Shown: in pieces, positions 37,386 through 48,136 of the stretch | Position numbering within the stretch: the first letter of the stretch is position 1 | Layout of the letters: each line of letters starts with the position of its first letter | Source of the DNA: Microbacterium terricola | GTDB lineage: Bacteria; Actinomycetota; Actinomycetes; Actinomycetales; Microbacteriaceae | Length of the DNA: 64,000 nucleotides | Reading direction: 5' to 3' | Assembly (NCBI RefSeq): GCF_027943945.1 | Contig: NZ_AP027141.1 | Location: 1,302,001 to 1,366,000 of the forward strand | Program-made: the position numbers and the translations under genes | The notes under the pieces: generated by a model | Seen by the model: only the letters and a program-made list of their open reading frames with translations | Databases searched by the model: none | Told to the model about the DNA's origin: nothing

Positions 37386-38237
37386 CTAGTCTCCCACGCC
37401 CGCATCGAGCGCCTGGCGCATCGCGGCGAGTATGACGTCCTCACCGCCGAGCGGCGCGTCGACGTCGCCGTGGGCGAAGACCCGCACCTGCAGCAGGGCC
37501 TGGTGCAGCAGCATCCCGAGGCCGGACACGGCCCGCCCGCCGCCCGCCGGCCACGCCTGCGCCAGCGGGGTGGGCCACTGGCCGTACACGACGTCGACCA
37601 GCAGCCCGCCACCGACCGCGAGGGCCTCGGCCGACGGTGCGGCAAGGCGCACGTCCCCCGGCAGCGTCGCGACGGTCACGGGCAGTGGCGCGTGCGCCGG
37701 TGCGTCCAGCGGGACCGGGCGCACCGTGACGCCGAGCCGCTCGCCGATGGCCTCGAGCGGCGCCACGGCGTGCGGGCGCCGCGCGACGACCTCGATGTGC
37801 CGGGCGCCGAGCTCGGTGAGGGCGACGAGGGCTGATGCCGCCGTCGCACCCGCGCCCACGATCCGGGCGCCGTCGACGGCCGTGATGCCCTCGTCCTGCA
37901 GCGAGCGGACGATGCCTCCCACGTCGGTGTTGAACCCGCGCGGCCCCGATGGGTCCAGCAGCAGCGTGTTGACGGCGCCGGTCAGCTTCGCGCGGCGGTC
38001 GCGGACGACGGATGCGGCGAACGCCGCGGCCTTGAGCGGCATCGTGCACGAGAGCCCGCGCCAGGTGGAGTCGAGCTCGGCGAGGAAGCCCGCGAACAGC
38101 GACTCGGGCACCTGGCGCCGCTCGTACGTCCAGTCCGCGCCCAGCACGGCGTAGGCGGCGGCGTGCAGCTGGGGCGACCGGCTGTGCGCGATCGGGTCGC
38201 CCCACACGGCGAGCCGTGTGGCGTCCGGGCTCAGCAC
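37386..38237 (-). CDS. aroE: shikimate dehydrogenase (biosynthetic)
   Basis: 283 residues. It reduces 3-dehydroshikimate with NADPH. The shikimate-binding SRSPQLH motif has the SxSP form; the catalytic Lys is in [12 protein letters not shown] and Asp in [10 protein letters not shown]. The dinucleotide loop is [11 protein letters not shown] with VARRPH following, where Arg residues favour NADP. These differ from the catabolic paralogue at 31766. The GTG at 38237 overlaps the mltG stop by seven bases; a longer upstream frame is mltG out of frame. Confidence 0.9.
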   Translation of the reverse strand: MLSPDATRLAVWGDPIAHSRSPQLHAAAYAVLGADWTYERRQVPESLFAGFLAELDSTWRGLSCTMPLKAAAFAASVVRDRRAKLTGAVNTLLLDPSGPRGFNTDVGGIVRSLQDEGITAVDGARIVGAGATAASALVALTELGARHIEVVARRPHAVAPLEAIGERLGVTVRPVPLDAPAHAPLPVTVATLPGDVRLAAPSAEALAVGGGLLVDVVYGQWPTPLAQAWPAGGGRAVSGLGMLLHQALLQVRVFAHGDVDAPLGGEDVILAAMRQALDAGVGD

Positions 38238-39658
38238 CCCGAATCCGGGTGGTCGGCGCACCAGGACTGCCACTGCGCGACGGCGGCCTCGTGGTCGGCG
38301 AGGTTGCTCGTGAAGACCGTCTCGCCGGTGTCGAGGTTCACCGTGACGAAGTAGAGCCAGTCGCCGTCGGCGGGGTGCATCGCGGCGTCGATCGCGAGCT
38401 CGCCGGAGTTGGCGATCGGACCCGCCGGGAGGCCGGGGTGGATGTAGGTGTTCCACGGGTTGTCGTCGGCGAGCGCCTCGGCGGAGGAGCTGACGGTGCC
38501 GTCGTGCATCTCGCCGTAGCCGTACTGCGCGGTGGAGTCCATCTGCAGCTTGCCGTAGGTCTCCTGGTTATCCGGGGAGAGCCGGTTCTGGATCACCCGG
38601 GAGACCTTGTAGAAGTCGTCCTCGAACCGCGCCTCGCGCTGGATGATCGAGGCGATGGTGAGGATCTCCTGCCGGTCGGCCTCGGGCACGTCAGCCTTGT
38701 CGAGCGCCTCGATCGTGCGGTCGACCATCTTCTGGATCAGCTCGGGCGCCGTCGTGTCGGGGTTCACCGTGTACATCGCCGGGAACAGCCAGCCCTCCAG
38801 GCTGTCCGCCTCGACACCGTAGTCGGCCGGGTGCTTCACGGCCGCCTTCAGATCCTTCAGCGGCATGCCCATGCCTTCGGAGAGCAGCTCGAGCGTGTTG
38901 TCGACCGTGCGCCCCTCGGGGATCACCGCGGAGTTCTCCAGCTTGTTCTCCGGGTCGAGGATCGCGGCCAGCGCGGCCTCGGAGGTCATCTTCTTCTGCA
39001 GCTGGAACACGCCGGGGACGAACGGCGGGTTCTGGCCGGTGTCGACGAGGTACGAGTAGAACGCCTCGGGCGTCATGGTGACGCCGGCCTCGTAGAGCTT
39101 CGGCGAGATCGACTGGCCGGTGTCGCCGTCGACGACCTCGATGACCGCCTCGCCGGTCGCCATGCCGTCCTCGTAGTCGAGCGGCTCCTCCCAGCCCATC
39201 AGCTCGCGGATCTGCGGCTCGTACGAGTTCCACACCCAGAGCCCGCCTGCGGCGAGTCCGCCGAGCAGCACGACGACGATGCCGAGGGCGATCCAGCCGC
39301 CGGCGCGTCGCTTGCGCCTGCTCGGCGGCGGCGGCACGTGGCCGAGGTCCTGGGTGGTCGTCCTGCCGGTGAAGAGGTCTTCGAGCCCGGCGGCGGACGA
39401 CGTCGGCGCGGGGGCCGTCACGGGTGCCGGCTCGGTGGGCGGTGCGGTGGTCTGTGCCAGGGGCGGTGTCGTGGGCTCCGCCTGCTGGCCCGCGGCTGCG
39501 GCCTCGCGGGCGGCGCGGCGGGAACCGGGCGCCTCGGAGGCGGCGGGCTCGGTCGCGGGAGCGCCCGCGACCGCGGGCGGCGTCACCCGACCGCGCGGAT
39601 CAGGGAGCTTCTGGAACAGGTCGGCGAACTCATCGTCGTTCGACGTCGGGTCGGGCAT
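38231..39658 (-). CDS. mltG: endolytic transglycosylase MltG (YceG-like)
   Basis: 475 residues. A Pro/Ala/Thr-rich cytoplasmic region (1-115) ends in SRRKRR and is followed by one transmembrane helix (about 121-141), so the catalytic domain is outside. The YceG core contains FVPGVFQLQKKMT, a LysM-like part, and the catalytic Glu in IASIIQREARFEDDF, then STAQYGYG and NTYIHPGLPAGPIANSG. It cleaves nascent glycan strands. The chosen ATG lies one base after the ruvX stop. It is part of the alaS-ruvX-mltG-aroE unit conserved in actinobacteria. Confidence 0.93.
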   Translation of the reverse strand: MPDPTSNDDEFADLFQKLPDPRGRVTPPAVAGAPATEPAASEAPGSRRAAREAAAAGQQAEPTTPPLAQTTAPPTEPAPVTAPAPTSSAAGLEDLFTGRTTTQDLGHVPPPPSRRKRRAGGWIALGIVVVLLGGLAAGGLWVWNSYEPQIRELMGWEEPLDYEDGMATGEAVIEVVDGDTGQSISPKLYEAGVTMTPEAFYSYLVDTGQNPPFVPGVFQLQKKMTSEAALAAILDPENKLENSAVIPEGRTVDNTLELLSEGMGMPLKDLKAAVKHPADYGVEADSLEGWLFPAMYTVNPDTTAPELIQKMVDRTIEALDKADVPEADRQEILTIASIIQREARFEDDFYKVSRVIQNRLSPDNQETYGKLQMDSTAQYGYGEMHDGTVSSSAEALADDNPWNTYIHPGLPAGPIANSGELAIDAAMHPADGDWLYFVTVNLDTGETVFTSNLADHEAAVAQWQSWCADHPDSGC

Positions 39659-39659
39659 G

Positions 39660-40129
39660 TCAGGCGGGCTCCTGGCTGGGTGGGACGAGAGTGCCGGCCG
39701 CGCGGCCGGTGCTCTTCTCGACATCGAGTGCCTGCTGGAGAAGGACGACGGCGGCGACCTGATCCACAATGCTACGAGAGGTTCGCTGGGAGCGACCGGA
39801 CTGACGGAGCGCGGCGTGCGCGGAGACGGTGCTCAGCCGTTCGTCGACGAGCCGGACCGGCAGACCGGATGCTGTCGCCAGCGCGGCGGCGAAGCCCCGC
39901 GCATCCTGGGTCGACGCGGTGTCCTCGCCGCGCATGTTCAGCGGCAGCCCGACTAGCAGCTCGACGGCGCCGTGCTCCGTCGCGAGGTCGATCACGCGCC
40001 GCTCGGCGCCCTCGTCGCGGGCCACGGTCTCCACCGGGGTCGCCAGCATCCCGTCCGGGTCGCACTTCGCGACACCGACCCTGGCCTTGCCGACGTCGAT
40101 GCCGAGCCGGACGCCTCGTCGGAACCCGG

Positions 40130-40133
<4 letters not shown>
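39660..40133 (-). CDS. ruvX: Holliday junction resolvase-like nuclease RuvX (YqgF)
   Basis: 157 residues, RNase H-like fold. It is implicated in pre-16S rRNA end processing. The first catalytic Asp is in RLGIDVGKARVGVA, the Glu/Asp pair in VGLPLNMRGE and the last in SIVDQVAAVVLL; RLVDERLSTVSA is a family hallmark. The ATG overlaps the alaS stop by four bases. Confidence 0.93.
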
Positions 40134-42790
<2,657 letters not shown>

Positions 42791-42846
42791 GCGGGGGATC
42801 CTCGGTGGGCGTGCGTCTGCCCCGGGTGGGGCGGAAGTCGGGGTGG

Positions 42847-43197
42847 TCAGTCGTCGAGCTTGGCGGCGGCGCTCTGCACGGCGTTCGCGGCGGCGGCTGC
42901 GGCGTCCTGGGCGGCATCGGCGGCGGCCGCGGTCGCCTCCTGCACCTTGTCCGCGGCGGCCGAGGCGACGTCCTGTGCCTTGTCGACGGCGGCGGATGCG
43001 GCATCCTTCGCGTCGGAGACGAGGCCCGAGAACCGGGCCTCCTGCTCGCGGTAGGCGTCGCCGATGCGATCGGTGAACTCGGTGATGCGCGCATCGACCT
43101 CGGCGAGCAGCTCGTGGCCGCGGGGGTCCTTGTTCAGGAAGTGGGCGGCGATGAATCCGCCGGCGATGCCGAGCACGAACCACACGAACTTCTTCAT
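42847..43197 (-). CDS. small membrane-anchored protein with Ala-rich amphipathic helix
   Basis: 116 residues. One N-terminal transmembrane helix (about 3-20, MKKFVWFVLGIAGGFIAAHFL) is followed by a charged segment and then a long helix (about 60-112) made of A/D/K/Q repeats such as DKAQDVASAAADKVQEA. The periodicity resembles YtxH or apolipoprotein-like amphipathic helices. Function is unknown. A GGAGGAG site lies 8 bases before the ATG. A small protein of this kind between rpsD and alaS is a guess at a conserved feature; I cannot confirm it. Confidence 0.8.
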   Translation of the reverse strand: MKKFVWFVLGIAGGFIAAHFLNKDPRGHELLAEVDARITEFTDRIGDAYREQEARFSGLVSDAKDAASAAVDKAQDVASAAADKVQEATAAAADAAQDAAAAAANAVQSAAAKLDD

Positions 43198-43244
43198 GTC
43201 ACCACTCCTCCGCCGCGGGCGCGGCCTCCCCCATCGTAGAACGA

Positions 43245-43276
43245 CGAAGGGCGCCGGGTCTCCCCGACGCCCTTCG
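43245..43276. terminator. terminator after rpsD
   Basis: CGAAGGGCG (43245-43253) pairs perfectly with CGCCCTTCG (43268-43276); the 14-base loop contains an inner CGGG/CCCG pair. It lies 28 bases past the rpsD stop and separates it from the membrane-protein gene. Confidence 0.75.
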
Positions 43277-43304
43277 GCTCCGCTCGAACGAGCGAGAGGT
43301 GCTC

Positions 43305-43934
43305 TTAGCGAGCGGCGTAGTACTCGACGACGAGCTGGACGTCGCAGGTCACGGGGACCTCGGCGCGCTTGGGGCGACGCACGAGGCGCGCCTGCAGCTT
43401 GTCGAGCTCGACCTCGAGGTAGCCGGGAACGGGAGGCAGGACCTCGGCGTGACCGCCGGCGGCTGCGACCTGGAAGGGCTCGGTGCCCTCGCTCTTGGCC
43501 TTGACGTGGATGAGCTGACCCGGCTTCACGCGGAAGGACGGGCGGTCGACGGTCTGGCCGTCGACGAGGATGTGACGGTGCACGACCAGCTGGCGGGCCT
43601 GCGCGGTGGTGCGGGCGAGGCCGGCACGCAGCACGAGGGCGTCCAGACGCATCTCGAGCAGCTCGACCAGGTTCTCACCGGTCAGGCCGTCCTTGCGGCG
43701 GGCCTCGTTGAACGTGTTGCGCATCTGCTTCTCGCGGATGCCGTACTGCTCACGCAGACGCTGCTTCTCGCGGAGACGGACGGCGTAGTCGCTGTCCTGC
43801 TTGCGCTTGGTGCGGCCGTGCTCGCCGGGAGCGTAGGGACGCTTCTCGAGGTAGCGGGCGGCCTTGGGGGTCAGTGGAATGCCGAGGGCGCGCGAGAGGC
43901 GCACCTTGCGGCGGTCCTGGGACTTCGTTGCCAC
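43305..43934 (-). CDS. rpsD: 30S ribosomal protein S4
   Basis: 209 residues. S4 nucleates assembly of the 30S body. It starts MATKSQDRRKVRLSRALGIPL, lacks the zinc-binding cysteines, and carries the S4 RNA-binding domain (about 97-160: MRLDALVLRAGLARTTAQARQ..., split here). The GTG at 43934 has GGAAGGA 6 bases upstream and gives the usual N-terminus; 30 further in-frame codons upstream are leader. Located alone here rather than in the alpha operon, as in many actinobacteria outside the S13-S11-S4 cluster. Confidence 0.95.
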   Translation of the reverse strand: MATKSQDRRKVRLSRALGIPLTPKAARYLEKRPYAPGEHGRTKRKQDSDYAVRLREKQRLREQYGIREKQMRNTFNEARRKDGLTGENLVELLEMRLDALVLRAGLARTTAQARQLVVHRHILVDGQTVDRPSFRVKPGQLIHVKAKSEGTEPFQVAAAGGHAEVLPPVPGYLEVELDKLQARLVRRPKRAEVPVTCDVQLVVEYYAAR

Positions 43935-44089
43935 GAAGGATCCTTCCGATGACGCGGTCGTGTCTTTCACGACTCGCGGACGTATCGCCTCTCCTCGCCC
44001 TGTCCGGACTGCACGCCGGGGCATGCCGGAAGGTCGGTCAAGAAGAGAGGGGATGCCCGAAAACTCCGTTTCGAGCCGATTAAGTCTAC
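43935..44089 (-). promoter_or_regulatory. rpsD leader with candidate -10 box
   Basis: TAGACT at 44089-44084 would start transcription near 44077 and leave a leader of about 143 bases, long for this compact genome. It contains paired GC-rich segments (CCGG...CCGG around 44013-44027, and GTCCGGAC around 44004-44011). S4 is a known autogenous regulator in other bacteria, so control through this leader is possible but not shown. Confidence 0.4.
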
Positions 44090-44107
44090 CAGAGCCGGCG
44101 CAGGGGG

Positions 44108-45472
44108 CTATTCGCCGTCGAGGATGCGGCGGATCTTCTCCAGCCTCGCCTGCACGTCGCGCTCGGAGCCGTGGTTCGTGGGCTCGTAGTAGCGCCGGCC
44201 GCGCAGTTCGTCGGGCAGATGCTGCTGCGCGACGACGCCGATCTCGGAGTCGTGGGGGTACCGGTAGCCCTTGCCGTGGCCCAGCCGCTTGGCGCCCGGA
44301 TAGTGCGCATCGCGCAGCGGCGGCGGCACGCGCCCGAAGCCGCCGGAGCGCACATCGGCGATGGCCTTGTCTATCGCGAGGTAGGCGGCGTTCGACTTGG
44401 CCGTGGTCGCGAGATAGGCGGTGGCCTCGGCGAGCGGGATGCGACCCTCCGGCATGCCGATGAACTGGACGGCATCGGCGGCGGCGACGGCGAGCGGGAG
44501 CGCCTGCGGGTCGGCGAGGCCGATGTCCTCCGCGGCCGAGATGATGAGGCGGCGGGCGATGAAGCGCGGGTCCTCCCCCGCCTCGATCATGCGGGCGAGG
44601 TAGTGCATGGCCGCGTCGACGTCAGAGCCCCTGATCGACTTGATGAACGCGCTGATGACGTCGTAGTGCTCGTCGCCCTGCCGGTCGTAGCGCAGCAGCG
44701 CGCGGTCGACCGCCTGCGCGACGTGGTCGGCGGTCACCTCGGGAACGGCCTCAGCGCCGTCGGTCGCCGTATCTGCCGGGGGCTCGTCGTCGTCCGGCGC
44801 GGGGCCGGCGACGGATGCTGCGGCCTCCAGAGCGGTGAGCGCACGGCGTGCGTCGCCCGAGGACAGCCGCACGAGGGCGTCGCGCGCCTCGGGCAGCAGA
44901 GTCACGGCACCGGCGAGGCCGCGCGGGTCGTCGACGGCGCGGTCGATCAGCATCCCGAGGTCGTCGTCGGTCAGCGGGCGAAGGGTGAGCAGCAGCGATC
45001 GCGACAGCAGAGGCGAGATGACCGAGAACGACGGGTTCTCGGTGGTCGCGGCGATCAGGACGACCCAGCCGTTCTCGACACCGGGGAGCAGGGCGTCCTG
45101 CTGGGCCTTGGTGAAGCGGTGGATCTCATCGAGGAAGAGGATCGTCGACTGCCCGTACAGGTCGCGCTGGGTCAGTGCGTCCTGCATGACCTCGCGCACG
45201 TCGCGGACGCCGGCGGTGACGGCGGAGAGCTCGACGAAGCGCCGACCCGACGAGCGTGCGATCGCCTGGGCGAGCGTCGTCTTGCCCGTGCCCGGCGGCC
45301 CCCAGAGGATGACCGACGTGGCGGTCGTGGTCGTGTCGGGGCTGGCCAGCGCGACGAGTGCAGAACCGCGTCGGAGGAGGTGGGACTGCCCCGCGACTTC
45401 ATCGAGCGAGACCGGCCGCATCCGCACCGCGAGGGGCGTCTGCCCCTGGAAGAGCGCGGTCGGAGAACTCAC
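44108..45472 (-). CDS. rarA: replication-associated recombination protein RarA (MgsA)
   Basis: 454 residues. An AAA+ ATPase related to the clamp loader, acting at stalled replication forks. Walker A is GPPGTGKTT (about 58-66), Walker B LFLDEIHRF, sensor 1 ATTENPSF. The C-terminal tetramerisation domain (about 280-454) has SAAEDIGLADP and the FGRVPPPLRDAHYPGAKRLGHG segment typical of the family. A low-complexity acidic insert is near 225-245. The GTG has no ribosome site but a TAGCCT box six bases upstream. Confidence 0.95.
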   Translation of the reverse strand: MSSPTALFQGQTPLAVRMRPVSLDEVAGQSHLLRRGSALVALASPDTTTTATSVILWGPPGTGKTTLAQAIARSSGRRFVELSAVTAGVRDVREVMQDALTQRDLYGQSTILFLDEIHRFTKAQQDALLPGVENGWVVLIAATTENPSFSVISPLLSRSLLLTLRPLTDDDLGMLIDRAVDDPRGLAGAVTLLPEARDALVRLSSGDARRALTALEAAASVAGPAPDDDEPPADTATDGAEAVPEVTADHVAQAVDRALLRYDRQGDEHYDVISAFIKSIRGSDVDAAMHYLARMIEAGEDPRFIARRLIISAAEDIGLADPQALPLAVAAADAVQFIGMPEGRIPLAEATAYLATTAKSNAAYLAIDKAIADVRSGGFGRVPPPLRDAHYPGAKRLGHGKGYRYPHDSEIGVVAQQHLPDELRGRRYYEPTNHGSERDVQARLEKIRRILDGE

Positions 45473-45478
45473 CCGTCC

Positions 45479-45484
45479 AGGCTA
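45479..45484 (-). promoter_or_regulatory. -10 box of rarA
   Basis: TAGCCT on the minus strand, six bases before the GTG; a leaderless transcript is predicted. The region is shared with the divergent small-protein gene at 45575. Confidence 0.5.
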
Positions 45485-45574
45485 GCCGCCGCGGGCGACG
45501 TCGGGGTTTGGAGCGCCTCGACGCGGATGCGTAGGATCGACCAGCCGGGGTCTCCCGGAGACGAGGGAGGACCC

Positions 45575-45889
45575 GTGGCCGCAGTGGGCAAGGATCGCGC
45601 CGCGCGTGAAGCGCGGGAACGTGCACGCGTGTACCAGGCGCGTCAGCAGCTGCACGAGGGGCAGCAGCGGCGCCGCACGCGCGACAACGTGATCGCGGGC
45701 GTCGCGGGCAGTGTGCTGATCCTCGCCGTGCTCGGTGCGCAGACGCTCTACTTCACCGCGGGGCCGGGCACACCGACGCCGACGCCGTCGGCGACCGCGC
45801 CGGTCGCGACGCCCACTCCCACGTCGACGGAGACCGCCACGCCGGCGCCCACCGGCTCCGCCACCCCCTCGCCCACCGTCACGCCGTAG
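45575..45889 (+). CDS. small single-pass membrane protein with Thr/Pro-rich exported tail
   Basis: 104 residues. A basic cytoplasmic N-terminus (about 1-37, rich in REARERARVYQAR), one transmembrane helix (about 40-58) and a C-terminal tail composed almost only of Thr, Pro, Ser and Ala (about 63-104), probably exposed outside. No enzymatic motif. The GTG follows a GAGGGAGG site. A TAGGAT box at 45532-45537 could be its promoter. It is divergent to rarA. Role unknown. Confidence 0.7.
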   Translation: MAAVGKDRAAREARERARVYQARQQLHEGQQRRRTRDNVIAGVAGSVLILAVLGAQTLYFTAGPGTPTPTPSATAPVATPTPTSTETATPAPTGSATPSPTVTP

Positions 45890-45979
45890 CGGATCGGCCT
45901 GAGCGGGCGGACTGCTCCGTACTAGGCTGGGGCCGTCCATCCCCCGCAGACGGCGTGAGCCGTGATGAGGTGCATTTTC

Positions 45980-47497
45980 GTGACTGCCGCAGCAGACCCC
46001 ACTCCCGACCTTCCCGCCGAGGAGGCCCCCGCCGAGGAGGCCCCCGCCGAGGAGGCCCCCGCCGAGGAGGCTCCCGTGACGGCGGAGAACCCCGCCGAGG
46101 AGGCTCCCGCCGAGGAAGCTCCCGTCGAGGAGGCTCCCGCCGAGGAGGCCCCCGCCGAGGAGGCCCCCGCCGAGGAGGCTCCCGTGGTCCCGAAGGCGCC
46201 GGTTCCGTCGCCGTCGCCGATGCCCCGGCCGCGTCCCTCCGGATCGGGGGTGGCTCCGAAGCCGCGCCCCGCCGAGGAGCCGTGGGGTCGTGTCACCGAT
46301 GACGGCACCGTCTCGGTGCGTGAGGGCGACCAGTGGCGCGAGGTGGGCCAGTTCCCCGACGGCTCCCCCGCCGAGGCGCTCGCCTACTTCGAGCGCAAGT
46401 ACGCCGATCTGGCCGCAGAGGTCAGCCTGCTCGAGGTCCGCCACCGTCGTGGCGGCGCGTCCGCGTCCGACCTCCGCTCGACCGCATCCGGTCTGCGCGA
46501 GAAAGTGGTCGGCGCCTCCGCGGTCGGTGACCTGGCCGGGCTCGACGCACGACTCGCAGCGCTCACCGATTCGCTGGCAGCCGCATCCGAGACCGAAGCG
46601 GCCGCCGCTCGCGAAGCGGTCGACGAGGCCATCCGCTTCCGCACCGACCTCGTCGAGAAGGCCGAGGCCCTCGCCGCGCGCGATCCGCGCGGCGTGCAGT
46701 GGAAGCAGGCCTCTGCCGACCTCACCTCGCTGTTCGACCAGTGGCAGAACCACCAGCAGAACGGCCCGCGCCTGCCGAAGTCGATCGCGCAGCAGCTCTG
46801 GAAGCGATTCCGCGACGCGCGCGCCATCGTAGACAAGCACCGCCGTGAGTTCTACGCCGAGCTCGACGAGACCCACAAGGCAGCCCGCGACCGCAAGGCG
46901 CGGCTGGTGGAGCGCGCCGAGGCCCTCGCCCCCCGCGGCGAGGACGCGATCGGCGCCTACCGTGACCTGCTCGAGGACTGGAAGTCCGCCGGACGCGCAG
47001 GCAAGAAGGCCGACGATGCACTGTGGGCGCGCTTCAAGGCCGCGGGCGATGCGCTCTACAGCGCGCGCGGCGAGCGGGAGGCGGCCGACGCCGCGGCCTC
47101 GGTCGAGAAGATCGAGGCCAAGTCGGCGCTGCTCGACGAGGCACGCGTGATCGGCGACGAGTCCGACACCGCCAAGGCGCGCTCGCTCCTCACCGCCGTC
47201 CAGCGGCGCTGGGACGACATCGGACGCATCTTCCCGCGCGACAAGGAGCGCGCGCTGGATGACGAGCTGCGCAAGATCGAGCTCGCCGTGCGCCAGCGCG
47301 AGGACACCGACTGGAAGCGCAACAACCCCGAGACCAAGGCGCGCGCCAACGACATGACGCGACAGCTCACCGACGCGATCGCCAAGCTCGAGACCGAGCT
47401 GGCCACCGCGGAGGCCTCAGGCGACAAGGCCGCGATCGCGGCGGCCCGCGAGGCGCTCAGCGCGCGTCAGGCGTGGCTCAAGGCGCTCGGCGGCTGA
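45980..47497 (+). CDS. DUF349 coiled-coil protein
   Basis: 505 residues. After an N-terminal low-complexity region (EEAPA repeats, about 10-70, then a Pro-rich linker) comes a KOW/SH3-like WGRVTDDGTVSVREGDQWREV segment (about 102-124, split here), then helical DUF349 repeats to the end, each with a WK-x-AGR / LW-x-RF signature: QLWKRFRDAR, DALWARFKAA, and RRWDDIGRIFPRD. DUF349 proteins are cytoplasmic, highly charged and of unclear function. The GTG at 45980 has GAGGTG 8 bases upstream; a GTG and ATG six and five codons earlier lack a ribosome site. Confidence 0.85.
   Translation: MTAAADPTPDLPAEEAPAEEAPAEEAPAEEAPVTAENPAEEAPAEEAPVEEAPAEEAPAEEAPAEEAPVVPKAPVPSPSPMPRPRPSGSGVAPKPRPAEEPWGRVTDDGTVSVREGDQWREVGQFPDGSPAEALAYFERKYADLAAEVSLLEVRHRRGGASASDLRSTASGLREKVVGASAVGDLAGLDARLAALTDSLAAASETEAAAAREAVDEAIRFRTDLVEKAEALAARDPRGVQWKQASADLTSLFDQWQNHQQNGPRLPKSIAQQLWKRFRDARAIVDKHRREFYAELDETHKAARDRKARLVERAEALAPRGEDAIGAYRDLLEDWKSAGRAGKKADDALWARFKAAGDALYSARGEREAADAAASVEKIEAKSALLDEARVIGDESDTAKARSLLTAVQRRWDDIGRIFPRDKERALDDELRKIELAVRQREDTDWKRNNPETKARANDMTRQLTDAIAKLETELATAEASGDKAAIAAAREALSARQAWLKALGG
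46016..46183 (+). repeat. 15-bp tandem repeat inside the DUF349 gene
   Basis: Ten near-identical copies of GCCGAGGAGGCYCCC in two blocks (46016-46075, four copies; 46094-46183, six copies) separated by an 18-base diverged unit. Each copy encodes (A/V)EEAP. Identity at the DNA level, including third positions, points to recent slippage expansion. Confidence 0.9.
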
Positions 47498-47572
47498 CCT
47501 CTCCCCCGACGGGCGGGCTGTCCGGTTCTCCACAGAGAGCGGACGGCCCCGCCGTCGGCGCGGCCGCTCCGG

Positions 47573-47578
47573 CACACT
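47573..47578 (+). promoter_or_regulatory. -10-like box before the AbiEi-like gene
   Basis: CACACT six bases before the ATG at 47585, which has no Shine-Dalgarno. The same CACACT spacing occurs before the decarboxylase gene at 57676. Confidence 0.35.
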
Positions 47579-47584
47579 CGCGGT

Positions 47585-48136
47585 ATGGGGTCGCCGTTCC
47601 TGTACTTCGCGGGTGACCGGCTTTCGACGGCCGAGCTGACGGCGGCCTGCCTCGACGGCCACCTCGTCGATCTCGGCGAGGGATACATCCCGGCGGACGC
47701 GGTCGAGACAGCCGCCCTGCGGGCGGGGTCGCTGTCGGAGCTGCTCGGCGCCGACCTGGCGGCCACGCACCTGAGCGCGGCCTGGATCCACGGCGTGCTC
47801 CCTGACCCGCCGGGGCGGCACACCGTGCAGCGTGCGGCGAGCCGGCGACTGCACCACGTCCTCGGTCGGCGCATCGTGTACCGCGACCTCCAGGTGGATC
47901 CCGCCGATCTGGTCAGGATCGGCGGCGTGTGGGTCACCGCTCCCCCGCGGACGCTCGCCGACCTCGCGCGCATCGCCGATCCACGGTACCAGGCCGCAGC
48001 CGCCGCGATGGCCGACGCGATGCCGCGCGTGCGCAGCGGGGCCGTCGCGTGGCTGTCGGAGCACGGACCGCTGCCCGGAAAGGCGAAGGCGCTGCGGATG
48101 CTGCGTCAGGACGAGGTGACGCGGTACACGTCGTAG
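47585..48136 (+). CDS. AbiEi-like domain protein
   Basis: 183 residues. The segments [11 protein letters not shown] (about 61-71) and [19 protein letters not shown] (about 112-130) resemble the C-terminal part of AbiEi-type antitoxins and related actinobacterial proteins annotated as transcriptional regulators. The N-terminal winged-helix region of complete AbiEi proteins is not clearly recognised ([19 protein letters not shown] may be its remnant). No AbiEii nucleotidyltransferase toxin gene is adjacent, so it is not part of an obvious toxin-antitoxin pair. Its 3' end overlaps the end of relA by 31 bases on the opposite strand. Confidence 0.7.
   Translation: MGSPFLYFAGDRLSTAELTAACLDGHLVDLGEGYIPADAVETAALRAGSLSELLGADLAATHLSAAWIHGVLPDPPGRHTVQRAASRRLHHVLGRRIVYRDLQVDPADLVRIGGVWVTAPPRTLADLARIADPRYQAAAAAMADAMPRVRSGAVAWLSEHGPLPGKAKALRMLRQDEVTRYTS

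Noticed and set aside
46016..46183. CRISPR-like regular repeats
   Set aside because: The units are directly adjacent, in frame and coding, without spacers.
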